64,000 nucleotides of DNA, taken from the NCBI GenBank assembly GCA_963558565.1, contig CAUWGX010000001.1:186001-250000 (forward strand), in the 5' to 3' direction. Origin of the DNA: Atopostipes sp963558565 (GTDB lineage: Bacteria > Bacillota > Bacilli > Lactobacillales > Carnobacteriaceae_A). Both the position numbers and the translations under genes were made by a program. Shown here piece after piece: positions 51,139 through 60,184 of the stretch (position 1 is its first letter; each line of letters starts with the position of its first letter). Under the pieces are notes generated by a model that was not told the origin of the DNA, did not search any database, and worked only from the letters and a program-made list of their open reading frames with translations.

Positions 51139-52584
51139 TTAACCTTTTTCATTGCTTAAATCTTCTCCGTTGGTTTCGATGACTTTTTTGTACCAATCAA
51201 ATGATTTTTTCTTCGAACGGTCAAGTGTCCCGTTTCCTTCATTATCACGGTCGACGTAAACGAAACCATAACGTTTTGACATTTCACCAGTACTTGCGGA
51301 AACAAGATCAATCGCTCCCCAAGTTGTGTATCCAAGAACTTCAACACCATCTAACTCAATTGCATTTTTCATTTCTTGAATATGTGCTTGTAAATAATCA
51401 ATACGGTAATCGTCAATGATATTTCCATCTTCATCTGGCGTATCAACCGCTCCCAGGCCATTTTCAACAACAAATAATGGTTTTTGGTACCGGTCATACA
51501 TTTCATTCATCGTGATACGGAAACCAAGCGGATCAATTTGCCAGCCCCATTCGCTTGCTTCAAGGTATGGATTTCTCAAAGTACCTGTAACATTACCTTC
51601 TGTTTTTTCTTGGCTTTCAATATTATCAGGATGAGCCGCTAATTTTGAAGAATAATAAGAGAATGAAATATAATCCACTGTGTTTTCTTTTAAGAGTTCT
51701 TTATCCCCTTCTTCAAATGGAATTTCAATCCCTTTACGCTCTAGTTCTTTAAGTGCGTAGTTTGGATATTCTCCACGTGATTGAACATCGACGAAGAAAT
51801 AATTATTTTGATTTACAATTTGTGCTTCACGAACATCTTTTGGATCTGGACTATTTGGATAAGCTATTCCAGCAGCTAACATACAACCAATTTGGAATTC
51901 AGGATTAATTTCTTTCGCGATTTTTGTAGCTAATGCACTTGCTACCATCTCGTGATGTGCCGCAATGTATTTAATTTCTTCTTGGTTTTCGCCTTCTTCA
52001 AACACTAGACCTGCACCCATAAATGGTAAATGCATAATCATATTAATTTCATTAAATGTGATCCAGTATTTTACTAAATCTTTATAGCGAGTGAATAATA
52101 CACGAACTAATTTTTCATAGAAACCAACAAGTTTACGATTGCGCCATCCGCCATATTCTTCTATTAAATGAACAGGCATATCAAAGTGAGTGATCGTTAC
52201 AAGAGGCTCAATTCCATGTTTATGCATTTCTTTGAAAACATCTTCATAAAATTGCAGCCCTTCTTCATTCGGCTCGTTTTCGTCTCCTTTTGGAAAAATT
52301 CTTGTCCAAGCGATACTAATTCGGAATGTTTTGAAGCCCATCTCACCTAATAAAGCAATATCTTCTTTATAACGGTGATAGAAATCAACACCTGTTTTTG
52401 CAGGATAATAATGTTCATCATCAAAAGCTAAATGTTTCATTTGTCCCGAAATAATTGGATAACGGTCCTTACCGTGCGGTGCTAAATCAACGTTTGCGAG
52501 CCCGCGTCCTCCTTCATTATATCCACCCTCATACTGGTTAGCGGCTGTCGCGCCACCCCATAAAAAGTCTTTTGGAAAACCCAT
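51139..52584 (-). CDS. GH1 6-phospho-beta-glucosidase
   Basis: A 481-residue GH1 enzyme: start MGFPKDFLWGGATAANQYEG, acid/base Glu in YWITFNEIN, nucleophile Glu in LFVVENGLGAVD. The frame opens at 52737, but AGGAGGAATAAA precedes the ATG at 52584. It lies 19 bases after another GH1 gene with the same ribosome-site context, which points to tandem duplication. It is last in the LicT-controlled operon. Confidence 0.92.
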   Translation of the reverse strand: MGFPKDFLWGGATAANQYEGGYNEGGRGLANVDLAPHGKDRYPIISGQMKHLAFDDEHYYPAKTGVDFYHRYKEDIALLGEMGFKTFRISIAWTRIFPKGDENEPNEEGLQFYEDVFKEMHKHGIEPLVTITHFDMPVHLIEEYGGWRNRKLVGFYEKLVRVLFTRYKDLVKYWITFNEINMIMHLPFMGAGLVFEEGENQEEIKYIAAHHEMVASALATKIAKEINPEFQIGCMLAAGIAYPNSPDPKDVREAQIVNQNNYFFVDVQSRGEYPNYALKELERKGIEIPFEEGDKELLKENTVDYISFSYYSSKLAAHPDNIESQEKTEGNVTGTLRNPYLEASEWGWQIDPLGFRITMNEMYDRYQKPLFVVENGLGAVDTPDEDGNIIDDYRIDYLQAHIQEMKNAIELDGVEVLGYTTWGAIDLVSASTGEMSKRYGFVYVDRDNEGNGTLDRSKKKSFDWYKKVIETNGEDLSNEKG

Positions 52585-52603
52585 TTTATTCCTCCTGTTA
52601 ATA

Positions 52604-54025
52604 TTATTTATAGTAGTCTTCGTACAATGACTGGCCATTGGTTTCAATAACCTCTTTGTACCAATCAAATGATTTTTTCTTATAGCGTTCCATTGAACCA
52701 CTACCGTCATCTTCACGGTCCACATAGATGTAACCATAACGTTTGCTCATCTGAGCAGTTGACATTGAAACTAAATCAATGGGTGCCCAGGATGTATAAC
52801 CCATAACATCCACGCCATCTTCAATGGCTTCATCAACTTGTTGTAGATGCTGTTTGAGATAATCAATTCGATAATCATCTTCAACCGTATAGTTTCCTTC
52901 TTCGTCTTGAACGAGCTCGTCTTTAGCACCCAGTCCATTTTCGACGATGAAGAGAGGTAGTTGATATCTATCCCAGAAATCGTTTAAAACGAGACGAAGA
53001 CCTACTGGATCAATTTGCCAACCCCATTCTGAACTTTCTAGTGTTGGGTTACTAATTCCACCCATTATATTTCCTTCACTACCTTCGTAATCTTTTGGAT
53101 TATGCGCCATTGCTGTACTCATGTAGTAAGAGAATGAGATGAAGTCGACAGTGTGTTCTTTCAGTAATTCAGCATCCCCTTCTTCGAATTCAATCTCAAC
53201 ATTATTTTCTTTCAAATAGCGCTTGAGATATCCTGGATACTCTCCGCGAACATGAATATCTGTAAAAGCATAGTTTTGATTTTCAAATTGACGAACAGCC
53301 AACATATCTTCCGGATTTGGTGTCATTGGATAGGCAGGCATAGAAATAACCATACAACCTACCTCTAAATCTGGATTGATTTCATGAGCAATTTTCGTGG
53401 CAGAAGCAGAAGCAACCAATTGATTATGAGCAGCTTGCCATAATTCTTCTTTTGTAAGCTCTTCTTTCGATTTAAAGATCGCGCCATTCGCTGGTGCACT
53501 AATGATTGAATTGACTTCATTAAATGTTAGCCAGTATTTTACTTTATCTTGATAACGATCAATAACCGTTTCCACAAAACGCTCAAAAAATTTAATCAGC
53601 CGACGATCTATCCAGCCATCATAATTACGCGCCAAGTTCAATGGGGGCTCATAGTGAGATAATGTTACTAAAGGCTCAATGTCATATTTCGCCAATTCGT
53701 CAAAAACATCATCATAAAATTGTAAACCTTCTTCATTTGGTTCAGCATCGTCTCCATTTGGGAAAATACGTGACCAAGCAATCGATGTTCGATAAACTTT
53801 GAACCCCATCTCTGCGAATAATTTAATATCTTCTTTATAATTTTCATAGAAGTTGATCCCTTTTAATTTCAAGTTATCCTCGGTCGGTTCTTCAGTTGGT
53901 GGTGTTTGTAAGCCATTCGGCATAACATCTTGCACACTTAACCCCTTACCATCAACATTATAAGCTCCTTCATATTGATTAGCGGCTGTCGCGCCACCCC
54001 ATAAGAAACCTTTTGGAAAACCCAT
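52604..54025 (-). CDS. GH1 6-phospho-beta-glucosidase
   Basis: A 473-residue GH1 enzyme: MGFPKGFLWGGATAANQYEG, acid/base Glu in YWLTFNEVN, nucleophile Glu in LFIVENGLGAKD. The N-terminal insert VQDVMPNGLQTPPTEEP differs from both sister enzymes, so it likely prefers other aglycones. It lies between the PTS gene and the GH1 at 51139, downstream of LicT. Start at 54025 by the AGGAGGAATAAA site. Confidence 0.92.
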   Translation of the reverse strand: MGFPKGFLWGGATAANQYEGAYNVDGKGLSVQDVMPNGLQTPPTEEPTEDNLKLKGINFYENYKEDIKLFAEMGFKVYRTSIAWSRIFPNGDDAEPNEEGLQFYDDVFDELAKYDIEPLVTLSHYEPPLNLARNYDGWIDRRLIKFFERFVETVIDRYQDKVKYWLTFNEVNSIISAPANGAIFKSKEELTKEELWQAAHNQLVASASATKIAHEINPDLEVGCMVISMPAYPMTPNPEDMLAVRQFENQNYAFTDIHVRGEYPGYLKRYLKENNVEIEFEEGDAELLKEHTVDFISFSYYMSTAMAHNPKDYEGSEGNIMGGISNPTLESSEWGWQIDPVGLRLVLNDFWDRYQLPLFIVENGLGAKDELVQDEEGNYTVEDDYRIDYLKQHLQQVDEAIEDGVDVMGYTSWAPIDLVSMSTAQMSKRYGYIYVDREDDGSGSMERYKKKSFDWYKEVIETNGQSLYEDYYK

Positions 54026-54096
54026 TTTATTCCTCCTCATTTTTTTCTTACTCTAATAGTTTAACAAAACTAAATTTAAACACCAATTTTCATTAT

Positions 54097-56067
54097 TTAT
54101 CTTACAGAAGTTAATAAATAATCTCCTCGTTCAACCGCTGCTTCATCTGTAAACAAAACATCTTCAAATTCATTGGTGTTGGTAACAACAATGGGAGTCT
54201 GGACGGAGAAACCGCGTTCATTAATTAAATCGATATCAAAACGGATCAATTCTTGCCCAGCTTCTACCTTATCATCCGCTTCTACAAGTTTTTCGTAGCC
54301 TTCACCATCAAGTTCAACAGTATCTAGACCAATATGAATTAAAATTTCTGTACCTTCTTCTGTTGTTAGACCAACTGCATGTCCTGTCGGGAAGATGGTC
54401 GTGACCGTTGCATTCGCCGGTGCATAGATAACACCTTCAGTTGGATTAATTGCAATTGCTTTGCCCATAGCTCCACTTGCGAATACCTGATCTTCAATAT
54501 CTTCTTGTGCAACCACTTCGCCAGTTACTGGGCTTGCAATAATGTCTTGTTTTGCACTTTCTTGGATCTCTTCGCTAGTCGCAACGCTTTCATTATTTTT
54601 ATCTTCTTTATCTTCTTCAGGCGTAGTTTCTGTTGTATCTTCTTCTAAAACTGGAACAGGAAAAATCATTTGTAAAGCAAACCCTACCAGAATCGAAATA
54701 CCAAATCCGATAATCACATTCCAAAAGTTCATTGTTAATTCTCCATTGGGATCAATTGTGTTGAATATAGAAAACACTCCTAATCCACCAGTTCTATGAG
54801 CAACAACATTTGTTATTCCTAAATAAGCTCCACCTACAATATTACCGATGATTGCATACATAAATGATTTTTTCATTGGAAGCATTAAACCATAAATTAC
54901 AGGTTCTGATATCCCAAATATCAAAGAAATAATTCCTGGAATTCCAATATCTTTAATTTGTTTTTCCTTCGATTTAATGACTAGTGCAAGTACAACCCCT
55001 AGCACACCAAAAGTAGAAGCCATCATTGGTGGCCCCATTGGGTTAATTCCTTGTTCAGCTAATAATACATATGTTATAGGTATTATTCCCCAATGTAATC
55101 CGAAAATAACTAGTAGTTGCCACGAAGCAGCTAAAAGCGCCCCAAAAATTAAAGGACTAAAATCAAGAAGACTTGTAAATATTACTCCAATGAGGTCTGC
55201 TCCCCATGAAGCTACTGGACCAATAACTATTAATGCAATAGGTACTGTGATAATAACTGTAAAAAATGGCGTTAAGAAGGATCGGACAACACTCGGAATA
55301 ATTTTTTTCATCCAAGCTTCAACATAAGATCCGAGCCATACCGCTAAAATAATAGGAATAATAGCAGAATAATAATTACCTGCTGCTGGTAATATAATAG
55401 GTATTCCTAAAAAGGTTGAGAAAATTGGCGAAGCAAATGCCGTACCTTCAAATAATGTATATAAAACTTCACCATCGGCTAATTCGCTCAAAGAGGGATG
55501 TAAGAATGCAGTTGCAATCGCTAAAGCAGTAAACTGATTCATTTTAAAATTACGTGCCGCAGTAATAGCTACCATAATCGGTAGAAACTGGAAAAAGCCG
55601 TCCCCAGCAAAATTTAATACTTGGTATAATCCATTTTCTGGATCCACACCAACCGTACCTAAAAGAGCAACAACACCTTTAATCATTCCAGTAGCAGCAA
55701 GTGCCATTAAGAATGGTTGGAATACTCCCGAAATAAAATCAATAAATTTATCTATGACATTTCGGTCATCGTGTTCGTTATTATTTGGTCCTCCTGAAGA
55801 ACTTCCATCTCCTATTCCTGATACTTCGGTAATTGCATCATATACTTCTGCTACTTCGTTACCAATAACGACTTGGTATTGTCCACTACTTTGAACAACC
55901 GTTACAACACCATCACGTTTTTTTAAGTAATCGGTATTTGCTTTACTTTCATCTTTCAAGTTAAACCGTAAGCGTGTAATACAGTGACGTAAGCCATTAA
56001 CGTTTTCTTCGCCACCGATATTTTCTATTATATCGCGAGCGAGTTCTTCTTGTTTTTTATTCGCCAT
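54097..56067 (-). CDS. PTS beta-glucoside-specific EIIBCA permease
   Basis: A 656-residue permease. EIIB has phospho-Cys29 (GLRHCITRLRF). EIIC has about ten membrane segments and the FGLHWGIIPITYV motif in place of the usual FGLHxAxxPV. A Glu/Asp-rich linker follows (EDTTETTPEEDKEDKNN), then EIIA with phospho-His in LIHIGLDTVELDG. It is second in the licT-PTS-GH1-GH1 operon; AGGAGC precedes the ATG. Confidence 0.92.
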   Translation of the reverse strand: MANKKQEELARDIIENIGGEENVNGLRHCITRLRFNLKDESKANTDYLKKRDGVVTVVQSSGQYQVVIGNEVAEVYDAITEVSGIGDGSSSGGPNNNEHDDRNVIDKFIDFISGVFQPFLMALAATGMIKGVVALLGTVGVDPENGLYQVLNFAGDGFFQFLPIMVAITAARNFKMNQFTALAIATAFLHPSLSELADGEVLYTLFEGTAFASPIFSTFLGIPIILPAAGNYYSAIIPIILAVWLGSYVEAWMKKIIPSVVRSFLTPFFTVIITVPIALIVIGPVASWGADLIGVIFTSLLDFSPLIFGALLAASWQLLVIFGLHWGIIPITYVLLAEQGINPMGPPMMASTFGVLGVVLALVIKSKEKQIKDIGIPGIISLIFGISEPVIYGLMLPMKKSFMYAIIGNIVGGAYLGITNVVAHRTGGLGVFSIFNTIDPNGELTMNFWNVIIGFGISILVGFALQMIFPVPVLEEDTTETTPEEDKEDKNNESVATSEEIQESAKQDIIASPVTGEVVAQEDIEDQVFASGAMGKAIAINPTEGVIYAPANATVTTIFPTGHAVGLTTEEGTEILIHIGLDTVELDGEGYEKLVEADDKVEAGQELIRFDIDLINERGFSVQTPIVVTNTNEFEDVLFTDEAAVERGDYLLTSVR

Positions 56068-56093
56068 TTTTCTTGCTCCTATCTGTTTTAGTT

Positions 56094-56930
56094 TTAATTG
56101 TCTGTTAAAATCCGTTCAATATGAATTGTTAAGTAAACTTGTTCATCTTCGCTCATTTCAAAATCATAAGTCGTTTCAATAAATTGCTTAATTCGAAGGA
56201 CGCATTCAAAAGTTTCTGGGTAGGACTTTTGGACTTGTTCATAAAGAAACGAATCCGTGGTTCCTTTTTGTTCGCCAAAAACGACTCGATGCGCAAAGTA
56301 CTGCACATGCGTCAAAAATCTTGCATATGAAATGGATTCTTCATCAAAGTTGGTTCCAAAATAAATTCGAACGATATTTAAAATATTATGAACAATTTCA
56401 GTCACTTTTACTGTTTGAGAAATTAAGTAGCCTTCTTTTTGACCCGTTACAAAGTGAAGAGCTAAAGATGAAGCTTCATCTTTGTATAACGAAATACTTA
56501 AGCGTTTTTCAATGAGTTCTAAAGCTTCTTTACCTACTTTATATTCTTCAGGGTAATACTTACGTACTTCATAATTTAATGGGTTCGTTAAAGGAAGGAC
56601 TTGTTTTGTGCGTTCTAACGTATAATGAATGTGATCCGCTAACGCAATATACAAATTCGATTGAAATTCTACATCCAGTTTTTCCTCTGCCATATTTATA
56701 ATTTCAACAACGACATCAATCTCATCTTCAGATAATTGATGATAGATATCTGGAAAAATTGATTTGGCAACATTCTCCGTCAAAATAAATTTCTTATCAA
56801 TTAATTCTGAATCAATCGGATCGCCCTTTTTCTTTTGAAAACCAATCCCTTTGCCCATAACCACGATCTCATTACTCTCTTGATCAGTCGTTAGGACAAC
56901 GTTATTATTAAAAATTTGTACAATTTCCAC
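56094..56930 (-). CDS. licT: LicT/BglG-family transcription antiterminator
   Basis: A protein of about 278 residues. Residues 1-55 are the RNA-binding CAT domain (EIVQIFNNNVVLTTDQES, KGIGFQKKKGD). Two PRD domains follow with the expected His residues (ADHIHYTLERT, LALHFVTGQ, THVQYFAHRV, LTIHIERIL). The best start is GTG at 56930; a nearby ATG is out of frame. It is controlled by the PTS through PRD phosphorylation and acts on the RAT/terminator just upstream and probably on that of the GH3 gene. Confidence 0.9.
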   Translation of the reverse strand: MEIVQIFNNNVVLTTDQESNEIVVMGKGIGFQKKKGDPIDSELIDKKFILTENVAKSIFPDIYHQLSEDEIDVVVEIINMAEEKLDVEFQSNLYIALADHIHYTLERTKQVLPLTNPLNYEVRKYYPEEYKVGKEALELIEKRLSISLYKDEASSLALHFVTGQKEGYLISQTVKVTEIVHNILNIVRIYFGTNFDEESISYARFLTHVQYFAHRVVFGEQKGTTDSFLYEQVQKSYPETFECVLRIKQFIETTYDFEMSEDEQVYLTIHIERILTDN

Positions 56931-56949
56931 CCATTGATAACCTCCTTCC

Positions 56950-57038
56950 AAATAAAAAAACCTAAACAGATATACAATAAGTATACGCCAAAAAAATTAA
57001 TTTTTGGGCACAAATATTGTATATGCTATTTAGGTTTT
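56950..57038 (-). terminator. RAT-controlled terminator upstream of licT
   Basis: AAACCTAAA and ATATACAATA pair with TATTGTATAT and TTTAGGTTT to give a long stem, then TTTTTTTATT on the minus strand. Its 5' arm overlaps the 3' end of the RAT, so the two structures exclude each other. Confidence 0.85.
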
Positions 57039-57062
57039 GCCTGCTTTACCAGTCACAATCCA
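57031..57062 (-). promoter_or_regulatory. RAT (ribonucleic antiterminator) of the licT operon
   Basis: The minus strand reads GGATTGTGACTG, then a short loop, then AGCAGGCAAAACC, close to the LicT/SacY RAT consensus. Confidence 0.88.
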
Positions 57063-57075
57063 TATCACAATTTAT

Positions 57076-57104
57076 TGTACACGTTTTCTTTTGGTATTTC
57101 AAGT
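57076..57104 (-). promoter_or_regulatory. Promoter of the licT operon with cre-like site
   Basis: TTGAAA and TACAAT on the minus strand with a 17-bp spacer; -10 is at about 57075-57080. AGAAAACGTGTACA (57076-57089) fits 12 of 14 cre positions and overlaps the -10. Confidence 0.65.
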
Positions 57105-57140
57105 GATTTTTAATAGTACGGATTTCTGTTTTTTCAACAA

Positions 57141-59609
57141 TTATTTATATTTCTCTGTTCTTGCATCGTCTATAATACCGTTATAGTTGAGTCCATATCC
57201 AAAATCATAACTATTACCTTCGCTATCAATATATGGATTCATGTCTCTTCCAACATCTTCTAGTTGTGCTTCAACAGTGTCCATATCTTCCGGGAATTGA
57301 ACAGGTAATAATCCCTGAGGTTCTTGTTTTCCAAGAATTATATCAAATAGTGCATTATCAGATACTCCAAATCCGGTTACAATAGCATCTACTTCATTCT
57401 CGAATTCCGACATAATTACTGGATTTTTTGCCTTCATAGCAACGACCAAGGGTATATCATCTTCTGATTGCTCTGCTAACTCAACTGCATTTAATACAGA
57501 ATCTAAATCATATTCATTAGCAATTTGAGAAGTGTTTCCATAATAGCTTCTGTTTTCTTTTGTTCCATCTTCTAAGATATCTCCACCGATAGATTCTCGA
57601 CGTACATTATCACCATCAGCAGTGTACGGTCGATATTGAAGTGATATTGGGTAGTATGTCTCTCCGTCATTATCCAAACCAGCATGATCAAAGTTGCCGC
57701 CATTATCAGGGCTCTCCATTCCAATAATGACCAGATCAACATTATCCAGGTTGTTAGGTTGTTCAAAACCTGTTAATTCGCCATCTTCATTGATAATCTC
57801 AGTATCTGTTATAACTTCTCCAAAATATTGTTCTGCTACTTCGATATCCATTCCTGGGCCATGCGATGGTTCAGTTGGCCCCATTGCGCCTTCCTCAAAT
57901 CCAGTATGCATAGTTGAAGGAATGTAAACTGTTTGATCCTCATACTCAGTGACATCTTCTGATGGTTTAATTGTTTCATTTTTATTTTTTAGCATTACTA
58001 CAGAATCCAATTGGGCTTGATAGCCAGCTTCTACTTTATCGTTACTAGCTACAATTTCTTCTGATTCTTCAAGATCAAGATAAGGGTCTTCGAATATACC
58101 TACATTAAATAGTGGAGTTATAATACGTTGTGCACTTTCTTGAAATCTTTCATTAGCGGATTGCTCTAGTTCACCATTTTCATAAGCTTCTTCCCACATA
58201 TTATAAGCAGCTAATACAGGCAATTTATCGTTATTTCCACCAAACATATCCACCCCTGCTTTTATAACCGCAAAATGGCGTTCTTCATTCGATGTACCTT
58301 CATAGCCAAATGATGCTCCCATTTCACCATATTCATTATTATTTTCACCAGTAACGCCCCAGTCAGTAACTACTATACCTTCGTAATTATTATCTTCTCG
58401 TAAAACATTTAAAACTTCAGGATTATAAGCAGAAGCGACAGGAGAGTCTCCTAGTAAAACATCTCCTTCACTGTCAACTTGAATAGAATAAGACGTCATA
58501 ATCGAAGCAGTCTTCTCTGTTTCACCAGATAAGTTCATTCCTCCTTCAGTGAAAATACTTAAATGTTCCTCAAAGTTATCACCTGGATAAATACCGAACT
58601 TACCTTCAAATGTGTGTGCTTCACGACCTCCTTCTCCAGGCCCATCTCCAGGAAAATGTTTGTTCATAATAGCAATAGAGTTTTCTCCCCAACCTAAGTC
58701 ATTTCCATCTTCGTCAAAAGTTGATTGAGATTCATTAGTATATGCCTCAGCCATATTAACCGCTAGTTTACTATCTTCTCCAAATGTCCCATCTACTCGA
58801 GTCCAACGCGGTTCAGTTGCCAAATCAATTTGTGGTCCTAAAGCCATTGTGATCCCTAACGCACGATATTCTTCAGACGACATCTTTGAAAAATCACGCA
58901 TAATATCTGGATTGAAAGTTGCTGCCATTCCTAAGTTTGATGGCCAACGCGATATTTCTCCTTCTGCATCGTATGCTGTTTCACCAGCTGTACTTCTTGG
59001 ATCTGAACTAAAATTTACTGGAATCATTGGTTCTTCTTCAGATCCTAAATTTTCTACAAATGCTTGCATTTGATTAGTCCATGTAACAGTATCTTCTACG
59101 TCGCTTGGTCCAGCATGTAGAACATTCCTAAGATTGTCATTTTCAAGGTAATTTTTTTGGTCATCTGTAAAACCATCTGCTTGATTACTTTCATGAGAAC
59201 TGAACAACATTAATCCAGCTATCTGATCAGTAGATAGCTCTTTAGCTAATGCCTCAGCACGAGTTTCAGCATCTAATCGCCAGTCCTCAAATTCATCTAA
59301 ATTATTGTTATCATTTAAATCTTTAAAATAGTAATCCTCTCCATCAATTTCTTCAGTTAATATATTAATTTCACTAGATAGAGAAAAACTAATATCTGGG
59401 CCATTATTTGGATTTTCTACTACTCCAAAATCTGTTACTCCATCAGATATCTTTTTATAGTCAAATTCATAGTTTGTTGTACTTTCTGTGGTTTCATCAA
59501 AATTTTCCGCTTTTTCTGCACCACTGCTTTCCTCTGTCTGACAAGCACTTAATAATAGTAATGATGTTGTTACTACAGTTGATTTTAGTAATAAATTATT
59601 TTCAAACAA
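57141..59609 (-). CDS. GH3 beta-glucosidase lipoprotein
   Basis: An 822-residue lipoprotein: signal peptide with lipobox LLSAC (Cys23), a Glu/Asp/Thr-rich linker, then GH3 N- and C-terminal domains. The N-terminal domain has the substrate-binding KHFPGDGPGEGGREAH and the nucleophile Asp in GIVVTDWGVTG. The mature protein is strongly acidic. It should cut beta-glucosides on the cell surface. The leader upstream has a RAT-like element and terminator, and two cre boxes, so it is likely part of the LicT and CcpA regulons. Confidence 0.88.
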   Translation of the reverse strand: MFENNLLLKSTVVTTSLLLLSACQTEESSGAEKAENFDETTESTTNYEFDYKKISDGVTDFGVVENPNNGPDISFSLSSEINILTEEIDGEDYYFKDLNDNNNLDEFEDWRLDAETRAEALAKELSTDQIAGLMLFSSHESNQADGFTDDQKNYLENDNLRNVLHAGPSDVEDTVTWTNQMQAFVENLGSEEEPMIPVNFSSDPRSTAGETAYDAEGEISRWPSNLGMAATFNPDIMRDFSKMSSEEYRALGITMALGPQIDLATEPRWTRVDGTFGEDSKLAVNMAEAYTNESQSTFDEDGNDLGWGENSIAIMNKHFPGDGPGEGGREAHTFEGKFGIYPGDNFEEHLSIFTEGGMNLSGETEKTASIMTSYSIQVDSEGDVLLGDSPVASAYNPEVLNVLREDNNYEGIVVTDWGVTGENNNEYGEMGASFGYEGTSNEERHFAVIKAGVDMFGGNNDKLPVLAAYNMWEEAYENGELEQSANERFQESAQRIITPLFNVGIFEDPYLDLEESEEIVASNDKVEAGYQAQLDSVVMLKNKNETIKPSEDVTEYEDQTVYIPSTMHTGFEEGAMGPTEPSHGPGMDIEVAEQYFGEVITDTEIINEDGELTGFEQPNNLDNVDLVIIGMESPDNGGNFDHAGLDNDGETYYPISLQYRPYTADGDNVRRESIGGDILEDGTKENRSYYGNTSQIANEYDLDSVLNAVELAEQSEDDIPLVVAMKAKNPVIMSEFENEVDAIVTGFGVSDNALFDIILGKQEPQGLLPVQFPEDMDTVEAQLEDVGRDMNPYIDSEGNSYDFGYGLNYNGIIDDARTEKYK

Positions 59610-59707
59610 TTAAAATCCTCCTTAATTATCCCTTTACATCTGACAACAGATTGATGAAAATATCACTCCTTTCAATATTAAATATTTTAATTAAACCTCC
59701 TTATTTT

Positions 59708-59721
59708 TGTAAGCGCTTTAT
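59708..59721 (+). promoter_or_regulatory. cre-like site downstream of the GH3 promoter
   Basis: TGTAAGCGCTTTAT fits 12 of 14 consensus positions and lies in the transcribed leader, where it could act as a roadblock. Confidence 0.45.
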
Positions 59722-59789
59722 ATCAAGGACAAAAATAGCCATCCGCTGCTTATAGAAATAGTTACAATTTGAAAGATACAATTATAAAA

Positions 59790-59861
59790 CCAAATAAAAA
59801 AACCCAAACAAATTTGAATGCACATAATCAGATCATTTGTACATTCAAATTAGCTTAGGTT
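59790..59861 (-). terminator. Leader terminator of the GH3 gene
   Basis: AACCTAAGCTAATTTGAATG pairs with CATTCAAATTTGTTTGGGTT (59801-59820 with 59842-59861, few mismatches). TTTTTTATTT follows on the minus strand. The 5' arm overlaps the RAT-like element. Confidence 0.85.
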
Positions 59862-59883
59862 ATGCCCAGAAAGGTTACATTCC
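59857..59883 (-). promoter_or_regulatory. RAT-like antiterminator of the GH3 gene
   Basis: GGAATGTAACC, a TTTCT loop, then GGGCATAACC on the minus strand. It has the RAT layout (GG...CC base, internal loop, upper stem) and the same overlap with a terminator as the licT leader, though its sequence differs. Confidence 0.6.
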
Positions 59884-59913
59884 AAATACTAATTCCAATT
59901 TTATTCCTATCAA

Positions 59914-59942
59914 TGTAAACGATATCATTACTCACGTTACTT
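59914..59942 (-). promoter_or_regulatory. Promoter of the GH3 gene with perfect cre site
   Basis: TTGACA and TATCGT on the minus strand with a 17-bp spacer. TGTAAACGATATCA (59914-59927, plus strand) matches all 14 positions of the cre consensus and overlaps the -10 box. Confidence 0.78.
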
Positions 59943-60184
59943 GTCAAGAAAAATATTATTTCAGCTTTTCTAGCTAGTTTACTCGCAAAATTTTATTCTT
60001 ATGTAAAAGAATGTTCCCCCAGCAAATATGATTTTAATATTTCTAAGTATTTAGTAAGTTTAGTAAGAATAAATATAAATAAAAGATGCTACATTCTTAA
60101 GTATCATCTTATAAGCTTATCTTTTACTATTTGTCTATCAGTTTTGGTATGATGAATAGTAACCAAATAAAAAGGATGTGACCG

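Noticed and set aside
52585..52737. N-terminal extension of the GH1 protein at 51139
   Set aside because: It runs through the end of the upstream GH1 gene in another frame; the ATG at 52584 has a perfect ribosome site and the normal GH1 start.
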